Shown in pieces: positions 48,545-57,525 of a stretch of DNA of 64,000 bases. Numbering within the stretch: position 1 is the stretch's first letter; each line of letters opens with the position of its first letter. Source of the DNA: Actinokineospora fastidiosa. Lineage in GTDB: Bacteria > Actinomycetota > Actinomycetes > Mycobacteriales > Pseudonocardiaceae. The stretch lies in contig NZ_BMRB01000002.1 in assembly GCF_014648415.1 (NCBI RefSeq), forward strand, positions 62,001-126,000, written 5' to 3'. A model generated the notes under the pieces. That model was not told the DNA's origin. It worked only from the letters and a program-made list of their open reading frames with translations, and searched no databases. A program made the translations under genes and the position numbers.

Positions 48545-50087
48545 GGGCGAGTTCGTCGTGGTCGCGGAACAGGCGCAGCGGGTCCGGCCGCAGCAGCGAG
48601 ATCCCGGCCAGCACCGACACCGCCACCGCGCAGGCGATGAACGGCCAGTTGTAGAGCAGGTCCTCCCCGGCCGGGGAGTAGGTGAGCACCAGGAACACCG
48701 CGCCCGCCACCACCAGCGCCAGCTGCCGCTGCTGCCAGGCCAGCGCCGCGGCGATCGCGAAGCCCCAGGTCAGGTACCAGGGCAGCATGGTCGGCGACAG
48801 CACGGCGATGGCGATGAACACCAGCGCCATGCGGCGCACCGCGTCCGGGCCGCCCTCCCGCGCCCGCCACCACTGCTTGACCGCGATGTAGAGGAACACC
48901 AGCGCGCCGAGCACGCGCACGATGTTGACGAACCAGCTCTTGTTGGCCTCGACGAACAGGCTCACCAGCGAGTGGATCACCTCGCCGATCGCGGTGGGCA
49001 GCGACAGCCAGTTGACGATCATCGTGGGGGCGTTGACCGAGTTGAGCCAACCCAGGTCGAACGCGCCCAGCGACAGGAACGTCACCCCCACGAACGTGAC
49101 GGCGAACGTGGTCACCGCGGCGCAGAACGCGCGCACGAAGTTGCGCAGCGGAGTGGAGTCCAGGTGCCCGGCCCACACCCACACCAGGAACGGCAGCGCG
49201 ATCAGCGAGGTCGCCTTCACCGCCGCGCCCAGGGTCACCAGCACCACGCCGAGCACGTGGCGGCGGTCCAGCACGCACAGCGCCCCGGCCGCCAGGAACC
49301 CCACCATCAGCAGGTCGTTGTGCGGGCCGCCCACCAGGTGCACCACGGTCATCGGCCCGGCCACCGCCAGCCACAGCGCCACCGACAGCTTCCCGCCCAG
49401 GTGCCGCACCAGCCCCGGCAGCGCCCACAGCAGCAGCCCCAGCCCGATCAGCAGCACCAGCCGGGTCAGGATCACCCCGACGATGACGTTGCTGCCCGCC
49501 ACCGCCGCCACCCCCTTGGCCAGCAGGATGAACAGCGGCCCGTAGGGGGCGGGGGTCGACACCCAGAACGGGTGCACGTTCTGCACCAGCTCCGGCACCC
49601 CGAGCATGATCGGCCCCACCTCGTAGGGGTCCATGCCGTGCAGCGGCAGCGCCCCCTGCGCCAGGTAGGAGAACACGTCGCGGGTGAACACCGGCGGCGC
49701 GATCAGCAGCGGCGCCGTCCACGCCGCCGCGGCGATGAGCACCGGGCGCGAGGCGACCCGGTCGGCCAGCACGTGCCTGCCCAGCCGCACCCACGCCCAC
49801 ACCATCATCAGGAACCCGACGTAGAGCACCATCGTGGCCAGCATCTGGCCGTGCCCGTACCGGATCCACGACAGCGGCCCGTGCCCGAGCACCGGGTCGC
49901 GGGCCAGGATCCCCGCCGCCCCGAACGACCCCAGCAGGACCAGCACGCTGCCCGCGGCGCCCAGGGCGATCGTCCGCACCGGCAGCGGCCCCCTCGGGGA
50001 CGCGGGCGCGGTCGCGGCGGCGGGCTCGGCGTTGTCTGCGACCAAGGGTGCGTCCGTGTCTGGGGAGGGGCCTGCGGTGGTGGTCAT
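48537..50087 (-). CDS. mptB: Polyprenol-phosphomannose-dependent alpha-1,6-mannosyltransferase (MptB-like)
   Basis: A 516-residue integral membrane glycosyltransferase of the GT-C type with about 11-13 helices. PPVFTRDVFSYLAQGALPLH contains the acidic catalytic-loop motif, and VSTPAPYGPLFILLAKGVAA and GGPHNDLLMVGFLAAGALCV are family blocks. MptB elongates the alpha-1,6 mannan core of lipomannan using the lipid-linked mannose supplied by Ppm1, encoded at 5.7 kb. The N-terminal 35 residues are a cytoplasmic Ala/Pro-rich tail. Its end runs into the operator of the RHH-Clp_N gene. MptA is the close alternative. Confidence 0.9.
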   Translation of the reverse strand: MTTTAGPSPDTDAPLVADNAEPAAATAPASPRGPLPVRTIALGAAGSVLVLLGSFGAAGILARDPVLGHGPLSWIRYGHGQMLATMVLYVGFLMMVWAWVRLGRHVLADRVASRPVLIAAAAWTAPLLIAPPVFTRDVFSYLAQGALPLHGMDPYEVGPIMLGVPELVQNVHPFWVSTPAPYGPLFILLAKGVAAVAGSNVIVGVILTRLVLLIGLGLLLWALPGLVRHLGGKLSVALWLAVAGPMTVVHLVGGPHNDLLMVGFLAAGALCVLDRRHVLGVVLVTLGAAVKATSLIALPFLVWVWAGHLDSTPLRNFVRAFCAAVTTFAVTFVGVTFLSLGAFDLGWLNSVNAPTMIVNWLSLPTAIGEVIHSLVSLFVEANKSWFVNIVRVLGALVFLYIAVKQWWRAREGGPDAVRRMALVFIAIAVLSPTMLPWYLTWGFAIAAALAWQQRQLALVVAGAVFLVLTYSPAGEDLLYNWPFIACAVAVSVLAGISLLRPDPLRLFRDHDELAHV

Positions 50088-50167
50088 CGGAAGCTGAGCC
50101 TACACAGGGCACACCGACCCGGTTCGCGCAATGCGGGAACCGGCGGCCGGTCGCGCCGCCGAACGGC

Positions 50168-51769
50168 TCACGTGGGGCGGCTCGCCCACCGCGCCCGCGG
50201 GATCGCCGCGAGCAGGGACCGAGTGTAGGCCTGCGCCGGGTCGGTCAGCACGCGCTCGACCGGACCGGACTCCACCACCCGCCCCGCGCGCAGCACCACC
50301 ACCCGGTCGGCCACCGTCCACGCCACCCCCAGGTCGTGGGTGATGACCAGCGCCGCCAGCCCCAGCCGGGCGCGCAGGCGCAGCAGCAGCGCCAGGATCT
50401 CCCCGCGCACCGACGCGTCGAGGGAGGCCACCGGCTCGTCGGCCACCAGCAGCCGCGGCGCCAGCGCCAGCGCCGCGGCGATCACCACGCGCTGGCGCTG
50501 CCCGCCGGAGAGCTCGTGCGGCAGCGCCGGCAGGTACCGCTCGGGCGGGCGCAGTTCGGCCTCGGCCAGCGCCGCGGCGGCGAGCGCGGCGTGGTCGCCG
50601 GGCACCCGGTGCACGCGCAGCCCCTCGGCGACGGCGTCGGCGACGCGGTGGCGGGGGTTGAGCGCGCTGGTGGGGTCCTGCGGCACCCACTGCACCTGCC
50701 TGCGGTGCTCGCGCAGCCCGCGGCCGCGGGCGGGCACGGCCCGCCCGTCGAGCAGGACCCGCCCGCCGTCGGGGCGGACCAGGCCGAGCACGGCGCGGGC
50801 GAGGGTCGTCTTGCCGGACCCGGACTGCCCGACCAGGGCGACGATCTCCCCGGCGCGCACGTCGAGGTCGGCGCCGTCGACGGCCACCGTGTCGCCGAAG
50901 CGCACCCGCAGCCCCTCCACGCGCAGCAGCTCGCCGCCGACGCGGTCGACGCCCGCGGGGGCGGGCTCGCCGGTGGTCGCGGGGGCGCGGCGGTGGCGGG
51001 GCTCGCCGACGGCGGGGAAGGCGGCCACCAGCGCCCGGGTGCGCGGGTGCGCGGGCTCGGCGACGACCCGCCCGGTCGGTCCGCTCTCCACCACGCGCCC
51101 GGCGTCCATGACGGCCAGCCGCCCGCACACCCGCGCCAGCACCGCCAGGTCGTGGCTGATCAGCAGCATGCCGATGCCGCGCTCGGCGACCACCCCGGAG
51201 AGCAGGTCCAGCACCTGGGCCTGCACGACGACGTCGAGGGCGGTGGTCGGCTCGTCGGCCACGATCAGCCGGGGCCCGCAGGCCAGCGCCATGGCGATCA
51301 TGACCCGCTGCTTCTGCCCGCCGGAGAGCTCGTGCGGGTAGGCGCGGGCGCGCTCGGCGGGCAGCTCGACCTGGGCGAGCAGGTCGGCCACGCGGGCGCG
51401 CGCCTGCGCGGCGGTGACCGTCGGGTCGTGCAGGCGGATGGGCTCGGCGATCTGCTCGCCGACGCGGCGCACCGGGTTGAGCGCGTGCATCGCGCCCTGG
51501 AACACCACCGAGGCCCGCGCCCACCGCAGCGCGCGCAGCCGCCCCCAGTTCAGGGTGGTGACGTCCTCGCCGTCGACGCTGATCTCGCCGCTGACCGCCG
51601 CGGTGCGGGGCAGCAGCCGCAGCAGCGACAGCGCCACGGTCGACTTGCCGCACCCGGACTCGCCCGCCAGCCCGAGCGTCTCCCCGGCCTCGACGTCGAG
51701 GTCCACCCCGCGCACGGCGTGCTCGGACGGGTAGCGCACGTGCAGGTCGCGCACTCGCAGCAGGCTCAT
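50168..51769 (-). CDS. Dipeptide/oligopeptide ABC transporter, fused double ATPase (DppD-DppF)
   Basis: A 533-residue protein carrying both ATPase halves. The first has Walker A GESGCGKST, signature ELSGGQKQR and Walker B LIVADEPTTALD. The second has GQSGSGKTT, ELSGGQRQR and LLVADEPVASLD. Fused pairs energise peptide importers of the Dpp/Opp type. The ATG (MSLLRVRDLHV) overlaps the stop of the permease gene by ATGA. It is the last gene of the operon that starts with the binding protein. An inverted repeat (CCGGTTC ... GAACCGG, 50119-50143) follows. Confidence 0.94.
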   Translation of the reverse strand: MSLLRVRDLHVRYPSEHAVRGVDLDVEAGETLGLAGESGCGKSTVALSLLRLLPRTAAVSGEISVDGEDVTTLNWGRLRALRWARASVVFQGAMHALNPVRRVGEQIAEPIRLHDPTVTAAQARARVADLLAQVELPAERARAYPHELSGGQKQRVMIAMALACGPRLIVADEPTTALDVVVQAQVLDLLSGVVAERGIGMLLISHDLAVLARVCGRLAVMDAGRVVESGPTGRVVAEPAHPRTRALVAAFPAVGEPRHRRAPATTGEPAPAGVDRVGGELLRVEGLRVRFGDTVAVDGADLDVRAGEIVALVGQSGSGKTTLARAVLGLVRPDGGRVLLDGRAVPARGRGLREHRRQVQWVPQDPTSALNPRHRVADAVAEGLRVHRVPGDHAALAAAALAEAELRPPERYLPALPHELSGGQRQRVVIAAALALAPRLLVADEPVASLDASVRGEILALLLRLRARLGLAALVITHDLGVAWTVADRVVVLRAGRVVESGPVERVLTDPAQAYTRSLLAAIPRARWASRPT

Positions 51770-52587
51770 CGCGGCTCCCGCAGCCGGGGGTCGAGCACGG
51801 TCTCCAGCGCCCGCCCGCACACGGTGACCGCCAGCACCACCCCGGCGATCGCCAGCCCGGGCGGCACCAGGTACCACCACGCGCCCGCGGTGACCGCCCC
51901 GGTGCTCGACGCGGTGCGCAGCATCGCCCCCCACGACACCGCGGTCGGGTCGCCGAGGCCGAGGAACGCCAGCGTCGACTCCGCCACGATCGCCGTGCCC
52001 ACCGCCAGGGTCGTGTTGACCACCACCAGCGGCACCACCCCGGGCAGCACGTGCCGCACCACGACGTGCACGGTGCCGCCGCCGAGCGCGTGCGCCCGCT
52101 CGACGTAGGGCCGCGCCGCCACCGCCAGCGTCTGCGCCCGCACCAGCCGCGCCGCCCCCGGCCAGGACGTCAGCCCGATGGCCAGCACGATCGTGCCCAC
52201 CCCGCGCTCCAGCACCGTGGACAGCGCGATCGCCAGCACCAGCGAGGGCAGCACGAGGAAGAAGTCGGTGAGCCGCATCAGCACCGCCGACACCCACCCG
52301 CCCGCCATCGCCGCCACCAACCCCACCAGCGTCCCGATACCCACCGACAACACCGCCGCCGCCACCCCGACCAGCAGCGACACCCGCGCCCCCCACCAGG
52401 TCAACAGCAGCACCGACCGCCCGTTCTCGTCGGTGCCCAACCAGTACTCGCCACTGGGCGCCCCCAACCGCGGCCCGTCGACCCGCGTCACGTCCAACCC
52501 CGCCGGATCGGTGACCCACGGCGCCACCACCGCCAGCAGCGCCACCACCACCAACACCAGCCCCCCGACGACCCCGCCCCGCCTCAC
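51766..52587 (-). CDS. Peptide ABC transporter permease, DppC-type
   Basis: A 273-residue permease with about six helices. The first helix is VVGGLVLVVVALLAVVAPWV, then ENGRSVLLLTWWGARVSLLV. The EAA-loop motif is ERAHALGGGTVHVVVRHVLP, and the FLGLGDPTAVSWGAML block is typical of DppC. The GTG is chosen because a normal DppC begins just before helix one. The GTG also overlaps the stop of the small ORF upstream (GTGA), as coupled genes do. A longer in-frame start 49 codons earlier would add a Cys/Gly-rich stretch without homology. Confidence 0.9.
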   Translation of the reverse strand: MRRGGVVGGLVLVVVALLAVVAPWVTDPAGLDVTRVDGPRLGAPSGEYWLGTDENGRSVLLLTWWGARVSLLVGVAAAVLSVGIGTLVGLVAAMAGGWVSAVLMRLTDFFLVLPSLVLAIALSTVLERGVGTIVLAIGLTSWPGAARLVRAQTLAVAARPYVERAHALGGGTVHVVVRHVLPGVVPLVVVNTTLAVGTAIVAESTLAFLGLGDPTAVSWGAMLRTASSTGAVTAGAWWYLVPPGLAIAGVVLAVTVCGRALETVLDPRLREPR

Positions 52588-52997
52588 CCCACACCCCCCG
52601 CGCGCACCACGGCACAGCCACCCACCTGCCGGAACGCCACCACAAGAGCCAGTGCACCCCCGACAAACCCACCGAGCCGAGACCGCGCCCGCACCGGGGG
52701 GAAAAGCCCCACCCACCCGGGGGCATGCCCCCACAACACAACGCTATCGAACACCTGTTCGGCGTGTCCATCGAATATTCCACGGCCGCGAAACGCCCTG
52801 GTCACGGCCGTCACGGCCGCGGCGGTCGCGGCTGTCCCAACCGCCACGCCGCCCGCACCCATGCCCGTCACGCGGCCCGCGCCCGCCAGGCCGCACCTGC
52901 CCTCCAGGCCCCAGCTGCCCTCCAGGCCCCAGCTGTCCGCCAAGCCCAAGCTGTCTGCCACGACACACCTGTCCGCCAGGCCGCCCCTGTCCGTCAT
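52584..52997 (-). CDS. Unrecognised ORF with hexapeptide repeats inside the dpp operon
   Basis: A 137-residue frame between the two permease genes. It begins at an ATG overlapping the DppB stop (ATGA) and ends in a TGA overlapping the DppC GTG (GTGA), so both ends have coupling geometry. The first ~40 residues are six-residue repeats of the form LADSWG / LEGSWG / LEGRCG (MTDRGGLADRCVVADSLG ...). A Gly/Ala/Val stretch and a more mixed half follow (GIFDGHAEQVFDSVVLWGHA), ending with a hydrophobic segment FVGGALALVVAFRQVGGC. No family recognised. It may be a small accessory subunit, an expanded spacer, or non-coding. Confidence 0.4.
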   Translation of the reverse strand: MTDRGGLADRCVVADSLGLADSWGLEGSWGLEGRCGLAGAGRVTGMGAGGVAVGTAATAAAVTAVTRAFRGRGIFDGHAEQVFDSVVLWGHAPGWVGLFPPVRARSRLGGFVGGALALVVAFRQVGGCAVVRAGGVG

Positions 52998-53000
52998 GAC
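52875..53000. repeat. Seven 18-base tandem units
   Basis: Units resembling CCAGCTGCCCTCCAGGCC follow each other with an exact 18-base period; two neighbours are nearly identical and the outer ones have drifted. The last unit includes the DppB stop codon. A multiple of three keeps any reading frame open, which fits in-frame expansion. Confidence 0.85.
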
Positions 53001-54001
53001 GCACGCACCCGCGGGTCCAGCACCCGGTACAGCAGGTCCGCCGCCAGGTTCGCCAGCACCACCGCCGCCGCCAGCACCAGGAACGTGCCCTGCAGCAGCG
53101 GCAGGTCCGGGCCGCGCAGCGCCTCGAAGGTCAGCAGGCCCAGGCCCGGCCAGGAGAACACCGTCTCCACCGTGATCGCCCCCGACACCACCAGCCCCAG
53201 GTGCAGGAACACCAGCGTCACCGTCGGCAGCAGCGCGTTGGGCACCGCGTGGCGGCGCAGCACCTGGTCCTCCCGCAGCCCCTTCGCCCGCGCCGTCAGC
53301 AGGTGCGGCGCCGACAGCTCCTCCACCAGCGACGCGCGCATCACCAGCTGGTACTGCGCGTACACCACCGCCACGAACGTGATCACCGGCAGCACCATGT
53401 GATGGGCGGTGTCCACCGCCTGCGACCAGAAGTCCGGCGGCGTGTCCGGGTAGGTGATCCCCCCGGACGGGAACAGCCCCGACGTCCACGACAGCAGCAG
53501 CAGCCCCAGCCAGAACGTCGGCACCGACCACAGCCCCAGCGCCACCCCGGTCGCCGCCTTGTCGAAGCGGCCGCCGCGCCGCCACGCCGACCGCGTCCCC
53601 AGCCACAGCCCCAACGCCACCGCCAGCAGCGTGCCCGTGCCCACCAGCAGCAGCGTCGGCCCCACCCGCTCGGCGATCTTGTCGGCCACCGGCACCCGGA
53701 ACGTGTACGACATGCCCAGGTCACCGCGCGCCAGATCGGCAAGATACGACCAGAACTGCTCGATCAGCGGCCGGTCCAGCCCGTAGGCGGCCTCCAGCTC
53801 GGCGATCTGCGCCGCGCTCACCGGACGCCCCCGCGTCATCGTCGTCACCGGGTCCCCCGGCAGCGCCCGGAACAGCAGGAACCCCAGCACCGCGATCAGC
53901 CCCAGGCTCAGCAGCGCCCCGCCGACCTTGCCCGCCACATACCGGCCCAGACGGCGCCGCCGCGGCCGCTCGACCGCGACGACGACCGGCGCGTCGCTCA
54001 C
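52994..54001 (-). CDS. Peptide ABC transporter permease, DppB-type
   Basis: A 335-residue permease with about six helices: GRYVAGKVGGALLSLGLIAV, LPGDPVTTMTRGRPVSAAQI, IEQFWSYLADLARGDLGMSY, the EAA loop TARAKGLREDQVLRRHAVPN, and VETVFSWPGLGLLTFEAL. The GTG start overlaps the binding-protein stop (GTGA). It carries a 15-residue basic N-terminal tail (PRRRRLG). It pairs with the DppC-type permease, from which it is separated by the hexapeptide-repeat ORF. Confidence 0.93.
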   Translation of the reverse strand: MSDAPVVVAVERPRRRRLGRYVAGKVGGALLSLGLIAVLGFLLFRALPGDPVTTMTRGRPVSAAQIAELEAAYGLDRPLIEQFWSYLADLARGDLGMSYTFRVPVADKIAERVGPTLLLVGTGTLLAVALGLWLGTRSAWRRGGRFDKAATGVALGLWSVPTFWLGLLLLSWTSGLFPSGGITYPDTPPDFWSQAVDTAHHMVLPVITFVAVVYAQYQLVMRASLVEELSAPHLLTARAKGLREDQVLRRHAVPNALLPTVTLVFLHLGLVVSGAITVETVFSWPGLGLLTFEALRGPDLPLLQGTFLVLAAAVVLANLAADLLYRVLDPRVRAS

Positions 54002-55758
54002 TCCCGCTCGTCCGCGCTCGCCGCGCGCCGCCGCGCCAGCCACCACCCGACCCCGGCCAGCAGCACCACCCCGCCGCCCACCGCGCCGAGCACCAGCCCG
54101 GTGTTGCCGCCCTCCTCCGCGCGCGCGATCGGGGTGGCCGAGTAGTAGCCCCAGTAGGACTGCTGGTTCATGATCGGCCCGCCCGGGTCGGGGGAGACCT
54201 GGAAGGCGGCGAAGCGGTCCGACCGCCACGCCTCCAGCATGTCGTCGTAGCCGAGGATCACCATCGGCGCCAGCTCGTGCAGCCGCTGCTGCATCCGCTT
54301 GACCAGCTCGGCGCGCCTGCCCCGGTCGAACTCGGCGACCTGCTGGGCGTAGAGGGCGTCGTAGGTCTCGTCGCACAGGAAGCTGTCCGGGGTCGCGCCC
54401 TTGCCGTCGGCGCCCGGCCGCGCCGCGCACGTCTGCAGCGACAGCACGTAGTCCGGGTCCGGGTTGGCCGACCAGCCGCTGTAGGCCAGGTCGAACGTGC
54501 CGCGCGTGGTCGCCTCGTTGACCTTGGTGTCCGACACCGCCTGCACCTGCACGGCGATGCCCAGCTCTCCCAGCCACCCCTTGATGTACGGGGCGGACTG
54601 CTCGTCGAAGTTGGTGCCCGCGTGCGCCAGCAGCCGCAACGCCAGCGGCCGCCCGCTGCGCGGGTCGACCCGCACCCCGTCGGGCCCGCGCGCGTACCCG
54701 GCCGCGTCGAGGTCGGCGTTGGCCCCGGCGATGTCGAACGGGCGCGAGGTCGACCAGTGGAAGTCGGCGAACACCGGCGGGATGTAGCCCGAGCCCGGCT
54801 CCCCGTAGCCGCCCCACACCTTCTCCACCAGCGTGCGCGTGTCGATCGACTGGGCGATCGCGCGCCGCAGCACCGGGTCGCGCAGCGCAGGGTGGCCGTC
54901 GCCGATGGGGTTGCCCGCGCTGTCGGCGGCGCCGGGGTTCATGAGGATCTCGTTGAACCGCTTGCCCTTGGCCTTGTTGCGGGAGACGCCCGGCTCGTCG
55001 GCGAGCTCGTCGAACTGCGCGGGGGTGAGCCGGTTGACCAGGTCGACCTCGCCGTTGCGCAGCGCGGCCACCGCGGCGTCGGAGTTGCGGTAGTAGACGA
55101 AGTCCAGCCGGTCGATCCTCGGCCTGCCCCGCCAGTACCGGTCGTTGGCGACCAGCCGCGTGTACTGGCCCTCCTTGAACTCGGTGATCACGAACGGCCC
55201 GGACCCCACCATGGGGAACGTCGGCGGCGCGCCCGGGTCCAGGTCCGCCCACACGTGCTCGGGCACGATCGGGACGTCCAGCGCCGTCATCGTCGCCTGC
55301 GGCGACCGCGTGCGCACCACCAGCGTGCGCTCGTCCTCGGCGGTCACCGACTCGAACAGCGCCACGAAGTTGCCGTTGGCGGTGCGCGCCGTCTCGTCGC
55401 GCATCATCAGGTCGAAGGTGAAGGCCGCGTCCCGCGCGGTGATCGGCCTCCCGTCGCTCCAGACCGCGCCATCGCGCAGCGTGAACCGCCACGTCAGCTT
55501 GTCCGCCGAGGGCTCCCACCGCTCGGCCAGCGCCGGCACCGGCGCCAGCGTCGCCGCGTCGTAGGTCGTCAGCTGCTCGAACGCCGTCCGCAGCACGTCG
55601 GTGCCCGTCCGGGTGATCGACAGGAACGGGTTGAGCGAGTCGATCTCCTGCGTCACCGCCACCCGCAGCGTCACGTCCCCGCGGGGCGCCTCCTCCTGGG
55701 CCTGGGCCACCGGCGCGAACCCGGCCACCGCCACCGCCGCCGCCACCACGATCCGCAC
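53998..55758 (-). CDS. Peptide-binding protein of ABC importer (SBP_bac_5), membrane-anchored
   Basis: A 586-residue extracytoplasmic protein. An N-terminal signal peptide (MRIVVAAAVAVAGFAPVAQA, no lipobox) leads to the binding domain. Family marks are TLRVAVTQEIDSLNPFLS, WRFTLRDGAVWSDGRPITA and AQSIDTRTLVEKVWGGYGEP. Unusually, the C-terminus ends in a transmembrane helix (GLVLGAVGGGVVLLAGVGWW) and a basic tail, so it is anchored by its C-terminus instead of a lipid. It would capture peptides for DppBC-DF. The GTG start has GGGGGTGG before it. Divergent from the D-aminopeptidase gene. Confidence 0.92.
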   Translation of the reverse strand: MRIVVAAAVAVAGFAPVAQAQEEAPRGDVTLRVAVTQEIDSLNPFLSITRTGTDVLRTAFEQLTTYDAATLAPVPALAERWEPSADKLTWRFTLRDGAVWSDGRPITARDAAFTFDLMMRDETARTANGNFVALFESVTAEDERTLVVRTRSPQATMTALDVPIVPEHVWADLDPGAPPTFPMVGSGPFVITEFKEGQYTRLVANDRYWRGRPRIDRLDFVYYRNSDAAVAALRNGEVDLVNRLTPAQFDELADEPGVSRNKAKGKRFNEILMNPGAADSAGNPIGDGHPALRDPVLRRAIAQSIDTRTLVEKVWGGYGEPGSGYIPPVFADFHWSTSRPFDIAGANADLDAAGYARGPDGVRVDPRSGRPLALRLLAHAGTNFDEQSAPYIKGWLGELGIAVQVQAVSDTKVNEATTRGTFDLAYSGWSANPDPDYVLSLQTCAARPGADGKGATPDSFLCDETYDALYAQQVAEFDRGRRAELVKRMQQRLHELAPMVILGYDDMLEAWRSDRFAAFQVSPDPGGPIMNQQSYWGYYSATPIARAEEGGNTGLVLGAVGGGVVLLAGVGWWLARRRAASADERE

Positions 55759-55849
55759 GCGACCACCCCCATCCGAGTAGTTGGCAAGAAAGTAACCACC
55801 CCTGGTCAGTCCACGTCAACAATCCGCCCGCACCGGTACCGTGATGGCC

Positions 55850-56671
55850 GTGCGCATCCTGATCTCCGCCGACATGGAAGGCGCCACGGGCGTCACCGCC
55901 ACCACCGACGTCGTCCCCGGCACCGAGGCCTGGCAGCGCTTCCGCCGCCTGCTCACCGCCGACGTCAACGCCTGCGTCGACGGCCTGCACACCGGCGGCG
56001 CCACCGACGTCCTCGTCAACGAGGCCCACTCCAGCCAGCGCAACCTGCTCATCGAGGACCTCGACCCCCGCGCCCGCCTGCTCACCGGCCGCCACAAACC
56101 CCTCTCGATGATGCAGGGCATCGACACCGGCGTCGACGGCGTCGTCTTCCTCGGCTACCACACCGGGGCAGGCGCCCCCGGCGTCCTCGCCCACACCTAC
56201 CTGGAGAACTCCATCACCGAGGTCCGCCTCGACGGCGCCCCCGCCAGCGAAGGCCGCCTCAACGCCGCCCTCGCCCACGAACACGGCGTCCCCGTCATCC
56301 TCGTCACCGGAGACGACCTCACCTGCGCCGAAGCACCCGACTTCGGCGCCATCGCCGCCCCCGTCAAGACCTGCGTCAGCCGCTACGCCGCCATCTGCGA
56401 CCCACCCGCCGTCACCACCGCCCGCATCACCGACGCCGCCCGCCGCGCCATGACCCGCGCAGGCCGCCGAACCCCCACGACCGCACCCCACCGCGTCGAG
56501 GTCGACTTCGACGCCACCCACCTCGCCGACGCCGCCGCCGTCATCCCCACCGTCGACCTCACCGCACCCCGCACCGTCGCCTACACCGCCCCCACCATGA
56601 CCGACGCCATGAAGACCTTCAAGATCGTCACCACCATCGCCGCCCGCGCCATCGACGGCCTCTACGGCTGA
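55850..56671 (+). CDS. D-aminopeptidase DppA-type (M55 family)
   Basis: A 273-residue zinc peptidase. With this start the metal ligands fall at Asp8, Glu10 (SADMEG), His60 (NEAHSS) and His104 (GYHTG), and His115 matches the catalytic position of B. subtilis DppA; the last ligand is Glu134. It frees D-amino acids from D-Ala-containing peptides. The GTG is chosen over the ATG two codons earlier because TACCGT lies 7 bases before it and the numbering then matches DppA. It is divergent from the Dpp importer operon, forming an uptake-and-use pair. Confidence 0.93.
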   Translation: MRILISADMEGATGVTATTDVVPGTEAWQRFRRLLTADVNACVDGLHTGGATDVLVNEAHSSQRNLLIEDLDPRARLLTGRHKPLSMMQGIDTGVDGVVFLGYHTGAGAPGVLAHTYLENSITEVRLDGAPASEGRLNAALAHEHGVPVILVTGDDLTCAEAPDFGAIAAPVKTCVSRYAAICDPPAVTTARITDAARRAMTRAGRRTPTTAPHRVEVDFDATHLADAAAVIPTVDLTAPRTVAYTAPTMTDAMKTFKIVTTIAARAIDGLYG

Positions 56672-56675
56672 CCGC

Positions 56676-57425
56676 TCACCCCGTCGCCCGCCACGCCGAC
56701 GGCGCCACCGCCAACCGCTCCAGGAACTCCACCGCCCGCTGCGCGTCCAACAACGGCGGCCCCGACCGGTGCGCGTGCAGCGACCCGATCGACAACGCCG
56801 CCCGCACCTGCGCCCCCGACGCCCCCGGGAACATCCCCCACAGCAACGCCCCCGTCCCCGCCACCCACGCCGCCGCGATCCCGTTCCCCGACGCCGGACC
56901 CAACGGCCCCGGCACATCCTGACCCGGCGCCAACAACCCCCGCTGCGCGTCCTCGAACTCCACGAACCAACTCAACCGCCCCGACACCGAACACGACGCC
57001 ACCGGGATCACCCACCGATGCCCGGTCAACACCGCCGGCCCCGACCCCGCGGGCACCACCACCGGCACCCCCGCCGCCTCCGCCGAGTCCAACACCTCCG
57101 CCAACGCCCGCCGCTCCCGCTCCGTCCCGTCCGTCACCGGCGTCCCCACCAACAGCAACCGCACCCCCTCGGCCACCAACCCCGCCAACGCCACCGCCAA
57201 CCCACCCGGCGTCGACCCCGCCGCCCCCGTCGGCCGCACCACCACCGGCGACAGCGGGCACACCGCCAACGGCTCCGCCGACAACACCGCGGCCAACACC
57301 GACGCCTCCGACGGCTCGGCCACCAACCCCACCGCCACCTCCGGCGACCCCGCCCCACGCCGCCGCGCCCAGGACAACCGGACCAGGTCCAACAACGGCG
57401 AACGCAAGCGCGGCACGGACTTCAA
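56676..57425 (-). CDS. Degenerate subtilisin-like (S8) protein
   Basis: A 249-residue protein. The C-terminal half resembles the end of subtilisin domains: VPVVVPAGSGPAV (beta strand and oxyanion loop), then GPASGNGIAAAWVAGTGALL followed by FPGASGAQVRAALSIG. The catalytic GTSMAAP motif is replaced by SGNGIAAA, so the nucleophilic serine is missing. No Asp or His catalytic motif is found in the N-terminal half, and no signal peptide is present. It is probably a non-catalytic relative kept for binding, comparable to pseudoproteases near type VII secretion systems. No secretion genes are nearby. Confidence 0.6.
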   Translation of the reverse strand: MKSVPRLRSPLLDLVRLSWARRRGAGSPEVAVGLVAEPSEASVLAAVLSAEPLAVCPLSPVVVRPTGAAGSTPGGLAVALAGLVAEGVRLLLVGTPVTDGTERERRALAEVLDSAEAAGVPVVVPAGSGPAVLTGHRWVIPVASCSVSGRLSWFVEFEDAQRGLLAPGQDVPGPLGPASGNGIAAAWVAGTGALLWGMFPGASGAQVRAALSIGSLHAHRSGPPLLDAQRAVEFLERLAVAPSAWRATG

Positions 57426-57491
57426 CCCCTCTCACCGTCCGCCGACATGCGCGCACTGTAACGGCGTTTACCCGCCCCTGTACTCAGCCGA

Positions 57492-57525
57492 GTGAGTGAT
57501 GCTCACCCCGCCGGTGATCACTCAC
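57492..57525. promoter_or_regulatory. Inverted repeat between PH-like and S8-like genes
   Basis: GTGAGTGAT and ATCACTCAC are perfect inverted copies with 16 bases between them, in which CACC and GGTG pair further. The right arm overlaps the stop of the PH-like gene. It could be a terminator for that gene or an operator for the next one. Confidence 0.55.

Noticed and set aside
51766..52734. Upstream start for the DppC-type permease adding 49 residues
   Set aside because: The added Cys/Gly-rich segment has no counterpart in permeases, and the GTG just before the first helix overlaps the preceding stop.
50168..52783. An 871-codon frame that would fuse a long N-terminal part to the DppD-DppF ATPase
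   Set aside because: The added part is antisense-like Gly/Arg-rich text overlapping the DppC gene in another frame, and the ATPase has its own ATG coupled to the DppC stop.
52994..56917. A 1307-codon frame covering DppB and the region of the binding protein
   Set aside because: Only the DppB end has homology; the remainder lies out of frame with the binding-protein gene, which has a signal peptide and family motifs.
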